Positions 9,155 through 18,817 of a stretch of 64,000 bases of DNA are shown here, one piece after another. Each line of letters begins with the position of its first letter. Position 1 is the stretch's first letter. Position numbers and translations under genes: made by a program. Below the pieces are notes generated by a model. The model was not told where the DNA came from. It ran no database searches and saw nothing but the letters and a program-made list of their open reading frames with translations. Origin of the DNA: Methanobacterium sp. BRmetb2 (GTDB lineage Archaea; Methanobacteriota; Methanobacteria; Methanobacteriales; Methanobacteriaceae); contig CP022705.1 in the NCBI GenBank assembly GCA_003491285.1, positions 372,001 through 436,000 on the forward strand, given 5' to 3'.

Positions 9155-10261
9155 ATGAAAATATGTATGGTTGGACATTTCCCCCCACACATTGGAGGTG
9201 TTTCATCCTACACATATCTCTTATCCCTTGAATTGGTTAAAAGAGGAGATAAAGTATATGTTCTCACCTATCCCCATAGTGAGTTAACCAGTAACGCCTA
9301 TTTAAATGGGGGAAGTGTTCCTAAAAACAACTTAAAGAGCATCCATATAGAAAATGCATTCGCCCCTAATATTAAGGGCCTGAGAGGTACTATTTTCACT
9401 ATTACGGCAAGTTTCAAGTTAATGAGGATGGTTAAAAAATATAAAATTGACTTGATACATGCTCACTATATCATGCCCCCTGGTTTAATAGCAGTTATAG
9501 TAGGTAAACTGTTAAAAACTCCGGTTGTCCTTACCATCCATGGATCTGACATTTTTCGTCTGAGCCGTAAATCAATACTAAAACCCCTGATAAGATATAT
9601 TTTAAGAAATAGCAGTCAAATATTTGCAGTAAGTGAAGCCGTTAAAAGTGAAGTAATACAACTAGAAAGAGACCTGGAGGATAAGATAGAGGTTACTTGG
9701 AATGCAGTGGACTTGAAAAAATTCAATCCCCAAAATGACAGTTCATTCAGGGAAGAATTGAATCTTGAACCAGGAAAACCATTAATACTTTTTGTGGGAA
9801 ACTTGGTGGCTCAAAAAGGGGTTAAATATTTAATTGAAGCCAAAAAATTTTTTAAAAATGATTCATACTTGGTAATCGTTGGTAGCGGTCCGTTGCAAAG
9901 AGAACTCAAAGCCATGGTTGAATATGAAGGTCTAAAATACGTGAAATTCGTAAATGCACGAGATGACATAGAAAAAATAATGCCACAAGCAGATGTGCTG
10001 GTTCTACCTTCCACATCAGAAAGCTTTGGAATAGTTTTACTGGAGGCCTTGGCCTCGGGTGTTCCAATTGTTGCAACAAATGTAGGGGGTATCCCTGAGA
10101 TAGTTACAGGTGATGTGGGGATAATTGTGGAACCTAGAAATCCGGTGGCAATTGCCGAAGCTGTGGATAAAATCTTGTCTGATCCCCAATTAAAAAGTGA
10201 ATTTAAAAGTAACGCTCGTAAACGGGCTTTTAAATATTCAAAACTGGAAATTCCTTACTAA
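9155..10261 (+). CDS. Glycosyltransferase family 4 protein
   Basis: This GT-B retaining glycosyltransferase would transfer a nucleotide-sugar-derived residue to a lipid or glycan acceptor at the cytoplasmic membrane face. Evidence is the N-terminal glycine-rich loop GHFPPHIGGVSSYTY, HGSDIF in the middle, the donor-domain GNLVAQKGVKYLIEA strand, and the catalytic E-X7-E pattern in SESFGIVLLEALASG. I prefer the ATG at 9155, with GGTG just upstream; a GTG at 9146 is also in frame. The protein ends shortly after the last helix (KYSKLEIPY), perhaps 15-20 residues earlier than typical relatives. The acceptor is unknown. Confidence 0.85.
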   Translation: MKICMVGHFPPHIGGVSSYTYLLSLELVKRGDKVYVLTYPHSELTSNAYLNGGSVPKNNLKSIHIENAFAPNIKGLRGTIFTITASFKLMRMVKKYKIDLIHAHYIMPPGLIAVIVGKLLKTPVVLTIHGSDIFRLSRKSILKPLIRYILRNSSQIFAVSEAVKSEVIQLERDLEDKIEVTWNAVDLKKFNPQNDSSFREELNLEPGKPLILFVGNLVAQKGVKYLIEAKKFFKNDSYLVIVGSGPLQRELKAMVEYEGLKYVKFVNARDDIEKIMPQADVLVLPSTSESFGIVLLEALASGVPIVATNVGGIPEIVTGDVGIIVEPRNPVAIAEAVDKILSDPQLKSEFKSNARKRAFKYSKLEIPY

Positions 10262-10412
10262 TTAGATTATACTAACAAATTGTCCAGTTCCCCTAAAAAA
10301 AGTAATTATTGATTTTTTTAAAATTTTAAGATTAATTATCTTTAAAGTGATAGTCAATTTTATTATACTGGTTAACCAAGAATTATCCATAGAATTATTT
10401 TAAGGTGACCAG

Positions 10413-10895
10413 ATGAGTGAAAAAGAATTCACACACCTCTCAGATGAGGGTGTACGTATGGTAGAGGTTGGAGAAAAACCTGTTGTTAGAAGAAAGGCTG
10501 TGTCTCGGGGTAAAATATATTTAAAACCCCAAACTATCAAATTAATAGAAAATAATGAAATAAAAAAGGGTAATGTATTAACCACTGCTCAGATTGCTGG
10601 AATTAATGCAGTTAAATCAACCCATCATTTGATTCCCCTTTGCCATTCTCTTAAAATCACCGGAATTAATGCCACCTTCCAGGTTGAAAAAGATTTTATA
10701 ATAGTAGAATTTAGTGTAAGATCATCTGGAAAAACCGGAGTGGAAATGGAAGCCCTGACAGGAGTAAGTGTTGCACTTCTTACTATTTGGGACATGGTTA
10801 AAAGTGTGGAAAAGGATGAAAACGGACAGTACCCCTCAACACGTATAACAGATATTGAAGTCATAAAAAAAGAGAAAAGTAAATATTATTTTTAA
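10413..10895 (+). CDS. moaC: Cyclic pyranopterin monophosphate synthase
   Basis: It closes the cyclic phosphate ring in the first stage of molybdopterin synthesis, downstream of the radical SAM enzyme MoaA. The 160-residue protein has the conserved HLIPLCHSL segment, the [17 protein letters not shown] block containing the catalytic Asp region, and a C-terminal Lys-rich segment. A GGTGACC site precedes the ATG. In a methanogen the product supports formylmethanofuran and formate dehydrogenases. No other moa gene is nearby. Confidence 0.95.
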   Translation: MSEKEFTHLSDEGVRMVEVGEKPVVRRKAVSRGKIYLKPQTIKLIENNEIKKGNVLTTAQIAGINAVKSTHHLIPLCHSLKITGINATFQVEKDFIIVEFSVRSSGKTGVEMEALTGVSVALLTIWDMVKSVEKDENGQYPSTRITDIEVIKKEKSKYYF

Positions 10896-10908
10896 CCAAT
10901 AATGGGAG

Positions 10909-11427
10909 ATGTCCAAGACGACAGAAAAAAGTGAAAGAGCCCATATCATAAAAAAATTAAGCAAATACAGATCACATCTGAAAGGTAATAGAGAAGATTT
11001 ACTTCTAAAATTGACTAAATACTATGAAAAAGATGATTCAGAGAAGGAACAGGGCATTTATACTGTTAAAACTGACTTGAAAGATATAAAAAATATAAAT
11101 TACTCTAATCCCTACGAAACGTACCTGGCGGCCCAAATAAAGATCAGTGAAAAATTACCTCCTATTCTGAATGAGCATATATCTATGCTAGAGGCGGGAA
11201 ATGACATAGATAAAACACTTGAATCATTCGAATTTGAAGTTTACAAGGTTAAAAAAGATATTTATAGTGATATGAATGAATGGAAATCTATTATAGATCA
11301 TATACCAGATTATAGATTATTTGAAATTGAATTAAACCCTAAAGGACCGGGAGATTTATTGATTAACGAGTTATTATGGATTAAAGAATATGAGGAAAGA
11401 TTCGAGAACGGTTCAGAAGATGAATAA
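10909..11427 (+). CDS. Uncharacterised charged helical protein
   Basis: I do not recognise this 172-residue protein. It is strongly charged, mostly helical by composition, has no cysteine cluster, signal peptide or membrane segment, and ends in an acidic tail (ERFENGSEDE). It starts 13 bases after moaC, with GGGAG directly abutting the ATG, so it is probably cotranscribed with moaC. Hel308 follows about 100 bases downstream. It may be a lineage-specific Methanobacteriales protein; no function should be inferred from context alone. Confidence 0.65.
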   Translation: MSKTTEKSERAHIIKKLSKYRSHLKGNREDLLLKLTKYYEKDDSEKEQGIYTVKTDLKDIKNINYSNPYETYLAAQIKISEKLPPILNEHISMLEAGNDIDKTLESFEFEVYKVKKDIYSDMNEWKSIIDHIPDYRLFEIELNPKGPGDLLINELLWIKEYEERFENGSEDE

Positions 11428-11454
11428 ATGATGCGTAACTTTCAATTAATATAG

Positions 11455-11481
11455 TTCAAATAGAGAATTTTCTATATTGAA
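11455..11481. repeat. Imperfect inverted repeat upstream of the helicase gene
   Basis: TTCAAATAGA at 11455-11464 and TCTATATTGAA at 11471-11481 pair with one bulge around a six-base loop. It lies about 50 bases upstream of the helicase ATG, just before a TTTATAAA promoter-like element. Operator or weak hairpin; no firm assignment. Confidence 0.3.
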
Positions 11482-11533
11482 ACTTTTATAAACTACTTTT
11501 ATTAAATTATATGAAAATAAACGTACTGATACC

Positions 11534-13603
11534 ATGAAAGATATAGACCCTGTTTTAAAAGAGATAATTGGAGAATGTTATCCCACTATTGAAAAATTAA
11601 ATCCTGCACAAAGGGCAGTTGTAGATTCTGGTTATCTTGATGATGATACTAACTACATTATAGCTATACCCACTGCCAGTGGTAAAACCCTTCTAGGAGT
11701 TATGGCTGCTATTAACACAATTTTAAAAGGTGGAAAGGTGGTTTACGGTGTTCCCCTATTATCTATCCAGAACGAGAAGGTTAAAGAATTTAAAGAACTG
11801 GAAAAACATGGCATTAAAGTGGGAAAACATCCCAAATCTTCAGACTTGGCAGTAATGGTCTTTGAATCATTTGATGCTCTAACCCGATTTTCATGGAACA
11901 CCTTGCACGAGGTGGACCTCTTGATTGTGGATGAATTCCACATGATAGGAGAGTACTCCAGAGGTCCTACCATCGAATGTGCCATAAGCAGATCCAATAT
12001 AATAAATCCATCCATGAGAATTATAGCACTTTCTGCTACACTAAAAAATCTTAATGAATTATCAGATTGGATGGAGGCCCATGTGGTTGAGCATGACTAC
12101 CGACCAGTACCACTGCACAAGGACGTGCTAACCACTGAAGAGATGGGAGTAAAAAACAAGAACGAAGTAGTACTGAAAGTGTTGAATCATAGTATAGAAG
12201 ACGAATCCCAGATTTTAGTATTTGTTTCCACCAGAAGATTCACCGAATCCCTGGCAAATAACATAGCTGGAAAAATAAAACGAAAAATTCCATCTGATAA
12301 GAAAAAAGCCTTTAAAAATGTGGCTAAAAAGATATTAGACGTGCCTCAGAGGCGGGGATCCCGGCCTACTACAATTTGTTTGAAACTGGCAGAATGCGTG
12401 GAAAATGGTGTGGCTTTCCACCATGCAGGACTCTTTAATGAACAAAGAGAGATTATAGAGGATGAATTCCGGGCGGGAAATTTGTACATGATAACTGCTA
12501 CCCCCAGTTTAATGTACGGAGTGAATTTACCATCTAAAAATGTGATAATAAGAGATTACACCCGCTGGACCAATCAAGGTCCACAAAATATACCTGTATT
12601 TGACTACGAGCAGATGTCAGGACGTGCTGGCAGGCCCCAATATGACAGCGAAGGATACTCCTACCTTATAGCAAAGAGTCTAGACGAAGCCTACAACCTT
12701 AAGGACTATTATGTTTATGGTGAAGTAGAAGCCACCAATTCCAAACTATTAGAAAACAAGGACGCAGTTTACCGGCAGATAATTGCCCAGGTAGCATCTA
12801 AATTATCAAATAATCAGACAAAAATACTGGACTTTTTTAACCAAACCTTCTATGGTTACCAGATGGTTCATAATGAGTATATGAGTGTTTTTGCCGCAGA
12901 AAGCATGGAATATGAAATCAACACAGCCCTAGAATTTTTGATACAAAATGGAATAATTCAACCCACCCCTGAAGGACTTAAAACAACAGATTTTGGGACT
13001 CTTATCGCCAAAACCAATTACTCCGTGGAAAGCGCAGTTCGCCTAAAAGAATTTGCTCTCCAGGGAGAATTTGATATCTACAAACTTATATACGAGATCT
13101 CAAAAACTCCGGACATGCCAAAAATCGCATTCAAAGGCCGTAAGAGCAAGGAGCCCGTCCGGGATAAATTGAATAATAAAGGAATATTCGTTGTTGACAC
13201 AGGACTGGCAGAAGCCACTGCTGCCACGTTAATAGAGTGGATTGACGAGCGAACTGAGTACCAGATTGAAAATGCATTCAATGTTTATGCAGCAGCCACA
13301 AGACGTGCAGCCTATGAAGCATCTCAAATGATAAAGTTCTACAGAGATATCTGTCAGGTTTTTGGTATCTATTCTTATACAGACAAACTGGATAAACTAT
13401 CGGCCCGGTTGTACTATGGTGTAAAAGACGATGTAATATCATTAGTAGTTAGTGTTAAAAGGCTGGGTAGAAAACGGGCACGGGCACTGTGTAATACCTT
13501 TGGCAGTGATTTGAGCTATGTTTCTAAAGAGGAACTCATGAAAGTTGAGGGTATAGGACCTAAAATCGCTGAATCAATAAAAAAGAAGTTTAATGCCGAA
13601 TGA
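11534..13603 (+). CDS. hel308: Hel308-like Ski2-family DNA helicase
   Basis: This is a superfamily 2 helicase of 689 residues, the size of archaeal Hel308/Hjm enzymes that act on stalled forks. Motifs in order are Walker A PTASGKT (46-52), DEFH in place of the common DExH (about residue 132), SATL, FVSTRR, FHHAGL, TATPSLMYGVNLP and QMSGRAGRP. A helix-hairpin-helix VEGIGPKIAESIKKKF closes the C-terminus. The N-terminal Q-motif region differs from textbook Hel308, so the assignment is at the Hel308-like level. No nuclease or recombinase gene is adjacent. Confidence 0.85.
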   Translation: MKDIDPVLKEIIGECYPTIEKLNPAQRAVVDSGYLDDDTNYIIAIPTASGKTLLGVMAAINTILKGGKVVYGVPLLSIQNEKVKEFKELEKHGIKVGKHPKSSDLAVMVFESFDALTRFSWNTLHEVDLLIVDEFHMIGEYSRGPTIECAISRSNIINPSMRIIALSATLKNLNELSDWMEAHVVEHDYRPVPLHKDVLTTEEMGVKNKNEVVLKVLNHSIEDESQILVFVSTRRFTESLANNIAGKIKRKIPSDKKKAFKNVAKKILDVPQRRGSRPTTICLKLAECVENGVAFHHAGLFNEQREIIEDEFRAGNLYMITATPSLMYGVNLPSKNVIIRDYTRWTNQGPQNIPVFDYEQMSGRAGRPQYDSEGYSYLIAKSLDEAYNLKDYYVYGEVEATNSKLLENKDAVYRQIIAQVASKLSNNQTKILDFFNQTFYGYQMVHNEYMSVFAAESMEYEINTALEFLIQNGIIQPTPEGLKTTDFGTLIAKTNYSVESAVRLKEFALQGEFDIYKLIYEISKTPDMPKIAFKGRKSKEPVRDKLNNKGIFVVDTGLAEATAATLIEWIDERTEYQIENAFNVYAAATRRAAYEASQMIKFYRDICQVFGIYSYTDKLDKLSARLYYGVKDDVISLVVSVKRLGRKRARALCNTFGSDLSYVSKEELMKVEGIGPKIAESIKKKFNAE

Positions 13604-13635
13604 CAAAATTGAAAATATTTTTACGGAAGATTTAA

Positions 13636-14166
13636 ATGCTTTGGACTGATAAAATTGATTTTTTAGATACTAAACAGGATCTTTTAGTATTCTTAAAACT
13701 AGATATGAAGAATATTCATATTTCTGACGTGATGAGGGCCTGTGGATTTCTATTAGAAGAAGCAAAATTTGTACAACCAAAATATGCAGATAAATTTATC
13801 AAATCATATGTTGAAGGTTTTATTTTAAGAGTAAAAGAACTAAAAGATGATAATAATAAATATAAAGGTTCCCTCAATATGGGAGAACTTCAAGATTCCA
13901 TGCAACTTTTAGATGATCAGGAAAAACTGGTGATTAAAGTTCGTTCTGTAGATTCTCATTTCTTCAAGATTTATAAAATCATTTCCCTTTACACTACTTA
14001 TATATTGGAGGAACCTATCCATATAGTGGGAACACCATTTCCTGGTGGATTTGAGGTTAAATATGAAAATGGGGATTATTACTGTCCTGTGAAAGACAAA
14101 CAGAAGGATAATCCCAATGCAGTGTGTGGATTCTGTATTGCTATTCAAGATGAAGACATAATTTAG
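13636..14166 (+). CDS. DUF2115 (UPF0305) protein, first copy
   Basis: This 176-residue soluble protein belongs to an archaeal family of unknown function. The N-terminal two-thirds is helical; the C-terminal third contains VGTPFPGGFEVKYENGDYYCP and then a C-X15-C-X2-C arrangement ending GFCIAIQDE, which could bind a metal or cluster (inference). The second copy follows 11 bases later and has the same architecture. The pair lies directly downstream of the helicase in the same orientation, with only 32 bases between. Confidence 0.82.
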   Translation: MLWTDKIDFLDTKQDLLVFLKLDMKNIHISDVMRACGFLLEEAKFVQPKYADKFIKSYVEGFILRVKELKDDNNKYKGSLNMGELQDSMQLLDDQEKLVIKVRSVDSHFFKIYKIISLYTTYILEEPIHIVGTPFPGGFEVKYENGDYYCPVKDKQKDNPNAVCGFCIAIQDEDII

Positions 14167-14177
14167 GATGATCATTT

Positions 14178-14720
14178 ATGAATAAAATAGATGAAATTGA
14201 TTTAGATAAAAAAATCCTTAAAATGGACCTTCTAAATATCTTAAAGAAGGAAGCCTCCTATATCAATATAAATGATATTATGAGGGCCAGCGCCTTTCTA
14301 AGGGAAGATGCCAAGTACATGCAAAAAAAGTATCGGGAAGATTATATTAAAAGATTTACCGATGCCTTCTTCAGGAGACTGCGGGAACTTAAAGATGACA
14401 GAATAAAATATGAGAGCTATGTGGATAATCAAAAACTTAAGGAAATGTTAGAAATACTCCACCTCCAGGAAAAAGAAGCTCTTGAAAGAAATGATAACAA
14501 TGAATTACCTTTTATAAAGATTGCTAAGATTATTCCAGTATACACCACATTCATAAAAGAGGAATCAATACATCCAGTAGGTACCAGTTTTCCGGGGGGT
14601 TTTAGACTACGTTATAAGGATGGAGTGTTCCTATGTCCAGTTAAAGAGAAACAATTAAAAACACCCAGTGCACTTTGCCGGTTTTGTGTGAGTGTGCAGG
14701 ATAAAAGTGTAAAAGACTAA
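14178..14720 (+). CDS. DUF2115 (UPF0305) protein, second copy
   Basis: This 180-residue paralog of the preceding gene shares the order of segments: an INDIMRASAFLREDAKYM helix near the start, VGTSFPGGFRLRYKDG in the middle, and C-X15-C-X2-C at the C-terminus (RFCVSVQDK). The two copies have diverged widely except for these motifs, so the duplication is old. The short spacing suggests one transcript and possibly a heterodimer. Function is unknown. Confidence 0.82.
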   Translation: MNKIDEIDLDKKILKMDLLNILKKEASYININDIMRASAFLREDAKYMQKKYREDYIKRFTDAFFRRLRELKDDRIKYESYVDNQKLKEMLEILHLQEKEALERNDNNELPFIKIAKIIPVYTTFIKEESIHPVGTSFPGGFRLRYKDGVFLCPVKEKQLKTPSALCRFCVSVQDKSVKD

Positions 14721-14790
14721 AACTAGTTGAAAATTATCTGGAATTTTACCAAAATAAATCATCAATTTTAAAAAAATGTTTAGGAAAATT

Positions 14791-15447
14791 TCATCCCTTA
14801 ACTCTCAACCTTACCCAGTCTTCTCCCCGGCTGGTAAGATATCCTCCCAGTGCCACCAGGTAGAGAAGTACAGGATATGCAAGTAATCTTTCAGCTCCGC
14901 CATCACCCAAAGTTGCTATCAATGGATTTCCAGTTCCATCACCGAATATGAACAAGGATATTATAACTAAAAGTGCGGTAAATCCCAGTATCATGGATAT
15001 TATGACCATTGGTATGTTAAGACCTAATCTGTAGGAAAAAATTGAGGCTAAGCTTCCAAAAATAAAGGTCATCATGGCAAAAAATACATGTGGCCCGCCG
15101 GTGTACCCGGGAAATAGTCCAACTCCTATTGTCCCCACTGCCATCAGGGCCAAACACGCTGAAAACAGTCGGCAACCACCACTTTTTAATATTAAATACA
15201 CTGCTGCCAGGGCTAAAATTCCCATTAAAGTTACGCTAACATTGAATATTGTAGCAGAAGGTTCCACCGGTACAACAGTGCCCCCCAGATCACTTAATGT
15301 ATTGTCAGCTGTACTGTAACCTGGAAACTGGGTCTCGGCTATGGTCACTGCCATAAAAAACTGTATAAATGCTACCATCAATATTATACCAGCTATTTTA
15401 TAGTAATTTATTTCTGGTTTGAATATGCTTCCCCTTTGAATCTCCAT
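14791..15447 (-). CDS. DUF998 membrane protein
   Basis: This 218-residue hydrophobic protein has about six predicted membrane segments. The first follows a short basic cytoplasmic N-terminus, and a TADNTLSDLGG loop after the first helix resembles the DUF998 family signature (S-D-L-G). The family has no known biochemical activity. The gene is convergent with the DUF2115 pair and stands alone. Confidence 0.78.
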   Translation of the reverse strand: MEIQRGSIFKPEINYYKIAGIILMVAFIQFFMAVTIAETQFPGYSTADNTLSDLGGTVVPVEPSATIFNVSVTLMGILALAAVYLILKSGGCRLFSACLALMAVGTIGVGLFPGYTGGPHVFFAMMTFIFGSLASIFSYRLGLNIPMVIISMILGFTALLVIISLFIFGDGTGNPLIATLGDGGAERLLAYPVLLYLVALGGYLTSRGEDWVRLRVKG

Positions 15448-15749
15448 AATCTCACCCCTAAATAATTATATTTAAGTCCTTGACTGAATAATTTGATTAT
15501 AATTAACTATGTGTAATACATAATTAATAGATGGCGGTTTAATTTTAACAGCAGTTTTTTCTAGATAAGTTGAAGAACATCCTAAAATTAAAGCCATGTG
15601 TTACTAGCATGAAAAAACTGGGAAAACGACGATGGTAGCATATTCAAGTTGAGGTTGGATTCTTCGCCATCAGCACTTCAAGCTTATAAAAATCAGATAA
15701 AAATGGATTTTTCGTGAAAAATGCATTATTGAGTTAATAATTATATTAA
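15448..15749. other. 302-base gap without a recognisable gene
   Basis: The right part near 15610-15740 is less AT-rich than usual for spacers and reads like eroded coding sequence, but every frame is interrupted by stops and none matches a family I know. The left part should hold the promoter of the DUF998 gene. I see no RNA gene or transposon end. Confidence 0.4.
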
Positions 15750-16544
15750 TCAATCTGAATTAGTTCTAAGAAGATCTTTAGCCTTAACTGCGCGATAAGT
15801 TTTGCCTTTATAATTAAATGAAGGTGATATTGCACCATTGGAACAAAAAGAGGTACATCTTAAACAGTATTCGCAATTTATTAAACTAACTGGATATTTG
15901 CCTTCACTCCATTGGATATTATTTACTGGACATAACTCTGCACACAAACCGCATTTACTGCATTTTTCTTCATTTACTTTTATATGGAAATATTTTTGAT
16001 TGATATGGGAATGGGTTAATTTCAAACCTAAAATGGAAGCATAATAAATGGCATCTGATAGTACGGGTACTCTTCCCCACCGGGACCTTCCTTCAATTAT
16101 ATCCCATGCATATTTTCCAGCTTCAACCAGTCCTTTTTCAACTTTTTCCTTATTTGTTGATTCATCCTGGATATAAAATATATTAGGAGGCATTATTATT
16201 TCTTTTGCACCAATAGGGGTGTATCCTTTCTTTTTGACTATCACTCTGAGGGGGCCTACCATACCTCCAGAAAAGCCTGCCAAAGTGTCTACCATGAATA
16301 TTTTAGTACCTTGAGATTTAGGCAGATTCTTGATAAATTTCCATACAAAACTAAAGGTAGAAAATTCTGCAACAGGAAATCCCAAGCCAATAGTATGATT
16401 CAAATTTATATCATTGGGACTGGAATCTTCAATCCGAAACAACCTGGTTTCAACACTATTTTTTTTAAATATTTCAGTCATTTTTTTAATCACAAGGTAA
16501 GTGTTTCCTGTGCCTGAAAAGTAGTAAAAATCAATATTTTTCAT
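15750..16544 (-). CDS. EFR1-type flavodoxin/ferredoxin fusion
   Basis: This is a 264-residue electron-transfer protein: an N-terminal flavodoxin-like domain with the FMN phosphate loop SGTGNTY at about 10-16 and a GGMVGPLR segment, followed by two C-terminal 4Fe-4S ferredoxin motifs, [12 protein letters not shown] and [11 protein letters not shown]. The layout matches the EFR1 ferrodoxin family. It lies just downstream of and codirectional with a TetR repressor gene (31 bases), so it probably belongs to the TetR operon. Redox partner unknown. Confidence 0.85.
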   Translation of the reverse strand: MKNIDFYYFSGTGNTYLVIKKMTEIFKKNSVETRLFRIEDSSPNDINLNHTIGLGFPVAEFSTFSFVWKFIKNLPKSQGTKIFMVDTLAGFSGGMVGPLRVIVKKKGYTPIGAKEIIMPPNIFYIQDESTNKEKVEKGLVEAGKYAWDIIEGRSRWGRVPVLSDAIYYASILGLKLTHSHINQKYFHIKVNEEKCSKCGLCAELCPVNNIQWSEGKYPVSLINCEYCLRCTSFCSNGAISPSFNYKGKTYRAVKAKDLLRTNSD

Positions 16545-16575
16545 CTAATCAACCTAATCTACCATTTTACTCTAA

Positions 16576-17178
16576 TTAACTTATCTTAATCCCAATTTCT
16601 ATTGGTTTTATAAATTTATCTTCAAAATGTGGAATTACATCCTCCAGTTTTAAATTATCATCTACGATCATGTAACTTAAAATACCGTCCAGGGCTGCAA
16701 CTAAGGTTAAAGCACTGGTTCGAGTATTATGAGATTTAAATTCGCCAGATTGAACTCCACAAGAAAACATTTCTTCAAAATATTTAAAATAATCTCTGGT
16801 AAATCTTTGATAATATCCTAAAAGTTCAGGCTTGTCCAAAATTTTGGCTACAGACAAAAATATGATAGTAAACTCTTGGGGATGATTTATCCAGTAATTG
16901 AGATAATTTTCAATGAAAAAAAGGAGTCTTTCTTTTACTGATCCTGATTTAAGGGCCTGGACCATGATTTTTTCTATATTCTTGCTTATCTTTTCATTGA
17001 CAAACATTAAGATCAAGTCTTTGCTTTTAAAGTGATAATAAAGTCCACCTTTACTTACTCCTGCCCTTTGGGCTATGGCTTCCATAGAAGTGTTTTCATA
17101 GCCTTTTTCCAGAAATTCATCTACTGCAGCCTGGGTTATTTCTTCTATCCTTTTTTCTCTTGATTTTTTTATGGTCAT
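16576..17178 (-). CDS. TetR-family transcriptional repressor
   Basis: This 200-residue regulator has the N-terminal TetR helix-turn-helix: EFLEKGYENTSMEAIA followed by AGVSKGGLYYHFKSKD. The C-terminal domain is helical and would bind a hydrophobic ligand. A perfect palindrome sits 13 bases upstream of its start at 17191-17207, so autorepression is likely. It is divergent from an MFS exporter and upstream of the EFR1 gene, the classic layout of a drug- or solvent-responsive unit. The ligand is unknown. Confidence 0.9.
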   Translation of the reverse strand: MTIKKSREKRIEEITQAAVDEFLEKGYENTSMEAIAQRAGVSKGGLYYHFKSKDLILMFVNEKISKNIEKIMVQALKSGSVKERLLFFIENYLNYWINHPQEFTIIFLSVAKILDKPELLGYYQRFTRDYFKYFEEMFSCGVQSGEFKSHNTRTSALTLVAALDGILSYMIVDDNLKLEDVIPHFEDKFIKPIEIGIKIS

Positions 17179-17190
17179 AATATCTCTTAC

Positions 17191-17207
17191 ATACCGACAG
17201 TCGGTAT
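17191..17207. promoter_or_regulatory. Probable TetR operator (perfect palindrome)
   Basis: ATACCGACAGTCGGTAT is a perfect 17-base palindrome with 8-base arms around a single central A. It resembles operators of TetR-family repressors, lies 13 bases upstream of the tetR-like start and overlaps where its transcription would begin. I found no second copy near the MFS start, 160 bases away. Confidence 0.75.
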
Positions 17208-17366
17208 TTATGTTTTACTTACATATAAAATGTTCCATACCCTAAAATTAATCAGGCCTCATAATTATAATGAACATCCATAATCCAGAAAGGATTCGAA
17301 TTAGGGCTATAACAAATGGAAAAATGTTTAAAACAGATATCAAAAATGTATTAAATGGTGTGATTA

Positions 17367-18734
17367 GTGAATAACAATCAAAAAATCCCATTGTTAATAG
17401 TATCTATTGGAGCATTTTTAATCCCATTTATGGGAACTGCCCTGAACATAGCCGTTCCTTCCATTGGAATGGAATTCATGTTGGATGCCCTGTTTGTAAC
17501 TTGGATACCCACCTCATTCATACTGGGTAACGCCGCATTCATACTGGTTTTTGGAAAAATTGGTGATATATACGGGCGCAAAAGAATATTTCAGTATGGC
17601 GTTTTGATTTTTACATTGGCATCAATAGTAGCTTTATTTAGTAACTCCAGTGTTGTACTATTAATATCTGTTTTTTTCACAGGCTTGGGATCTTCCATGA
17701 TCTATGCTAATGCCGTGGCCATTTTAAGTTCAGTTTTCAAAACTGGACAAAGAGGAGGGGCTTTGGGGGCCTATGTGACTGCTGTATACGCCGGAATTTT
17801 AGCTGGTTCCATACTTGGCGGTTTTCTTACAACTTCACTAGGTTGGAGAAGCATATTTCTATTTGTACTATCTTTAGGATTCTTCTTACTACTCCTGATC
17901 CTCTGGAAATTTCCTCAAGATTGGAGAGATGCCGAAGGAGACAGATTTGATTATAAAGGAGCATTTATTTATTTACTATCAATACTGGTTATCATGTATG
18001 GAATCTCATTTATTAACAGCTATCAAGGCATTTTATCAATTATTTTAGGATTAATGGGTTTAATACTTTTTGCATGGTGGGAGTTGAAGTTTGAAACTCC
18101 TATTTTAAATATAAACCTGTTTAGAAACAGGATTTTCGCAATTTCCACCGTTACCATATTAATTATGCAAATTTCTACCTCGGCCATGTGGTTTCTTCTT
18201 AGTTTTTATCTGCAGTCAGTGAAATTAATTTCACCAGATTTAACAGGATTAATTCTGGTTATACAACCTTTAGCCGTGGTTTTATTGTCCATTTACACTG
18301 GTGTTCTCTCAGATAAGATCAAAGTTAACGCTGTGCCCACAGCCGGACTTATATTAACTTCTCTAGGACTCTTAATATTTGCAAATTTAAATGGAAAATC
18401 ACCGGTAGAATTTTTAGTTCTGGGTTTAATTTTGGTTGGTGCAGGAGTTGCTCTTTTTTCGTCCCCAATTACCAATGCCACCATGAGCTCTGTTTCCAAA
18501 AAATATTATGGAATGGCATCAGCCACTGTCTCCAACATGGTTTTTACGGGTCAATTACTGAGTATGGGTGTGGTCATAATGATATTCAGCATTTCCATGG
18601 GAACTTCTGTACTATCAAGGGTCAGTGCTGAATGTTTTTTAAGATGTATGAATACTATTTTCTTAATATTCACCATACTTTCATTGGGAGGGGTTATACT
18701 AACCCTACCTCTTTTAAGAAAGAAAAAAGAGTAA
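17367..18734 (+). CDS. MFS transporter, DHA2 (14-helix) drug-exporter type
   Basis: This 455-residue major-facilitator protein with about 14 hydrophobic segments would export a small molecule with proton antiport. The loop 2-3 motif is GKIGDIYGRKR, and the fifth helix carries the exporter pattern AGILAGSILGGFL ahead of LGWRSIF. The start is GTG at 17367, with GGTGTGA upstream. It is divergent from the TetR gene, so export of the TetR ligand is a reasonable inference. Substrate unknown. Confidence 0.88.
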   Translation: MNNNQKIPLLIVSIGAFLIPFMGTALNIAVPSIGMEFMLDALFVTWIPTSFILGNAAFILVFGKIGDIYGRKRIFQYGVLIFTLASIVALFSNSSVVLLISVFFTGLGSSMIYANAVAILSSVFKTGQRGGALGAYVTAVYAGILAGSILGGFLTTSLGWRSIFLFVLSLGFFLLLLILWKFPQDWRDAEGDRFDYKGAFIYLLSILVIMYGISFINSYQGILSIILGLMGLILFAWWELKFETPILNINLFRNRIFAISTVTILIMQISTSAMWFLLSFYLQSVKLISPDLTGLILVIQPLAVVLLSIYTGVLSDKIKVNAVPTAGLILTSLGLLIFANLNGKSPVEFLVLGLILVGAGVALFSSPITNATMSSVSKKYYGMASATVSNMVFTGQLLSMGVVIMIFSISMGTSVLSRVSAECFLRCMNTIFLIFTILSLGGVILTLPLLRKKKE

Positions 18735-18817
18735 CTAATATTTAAAAAATACAATAAGAAAAATCTTTAAGAATGACTTCAATTTCAAAGAAAACCATTA
18801 TAAACTAATGAAAAACA

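Noticed and set aside
10240..10300. Frameshift truncating the glycosyltransferase
   Set aside because: Reading on in the other frames gives no continuation of the family C-terminus; the protein may just be short.
13636..14720. A split single gene
   Set aside because: The two frames are full-length paralogs, each with its own start and all conserved motifs.
15600..15740. Transposase remnant between DUF998 and EFR1 genes
   Set aside because: No terminal inverted repeats or transposase motif could be read; stops interrupt every frame.
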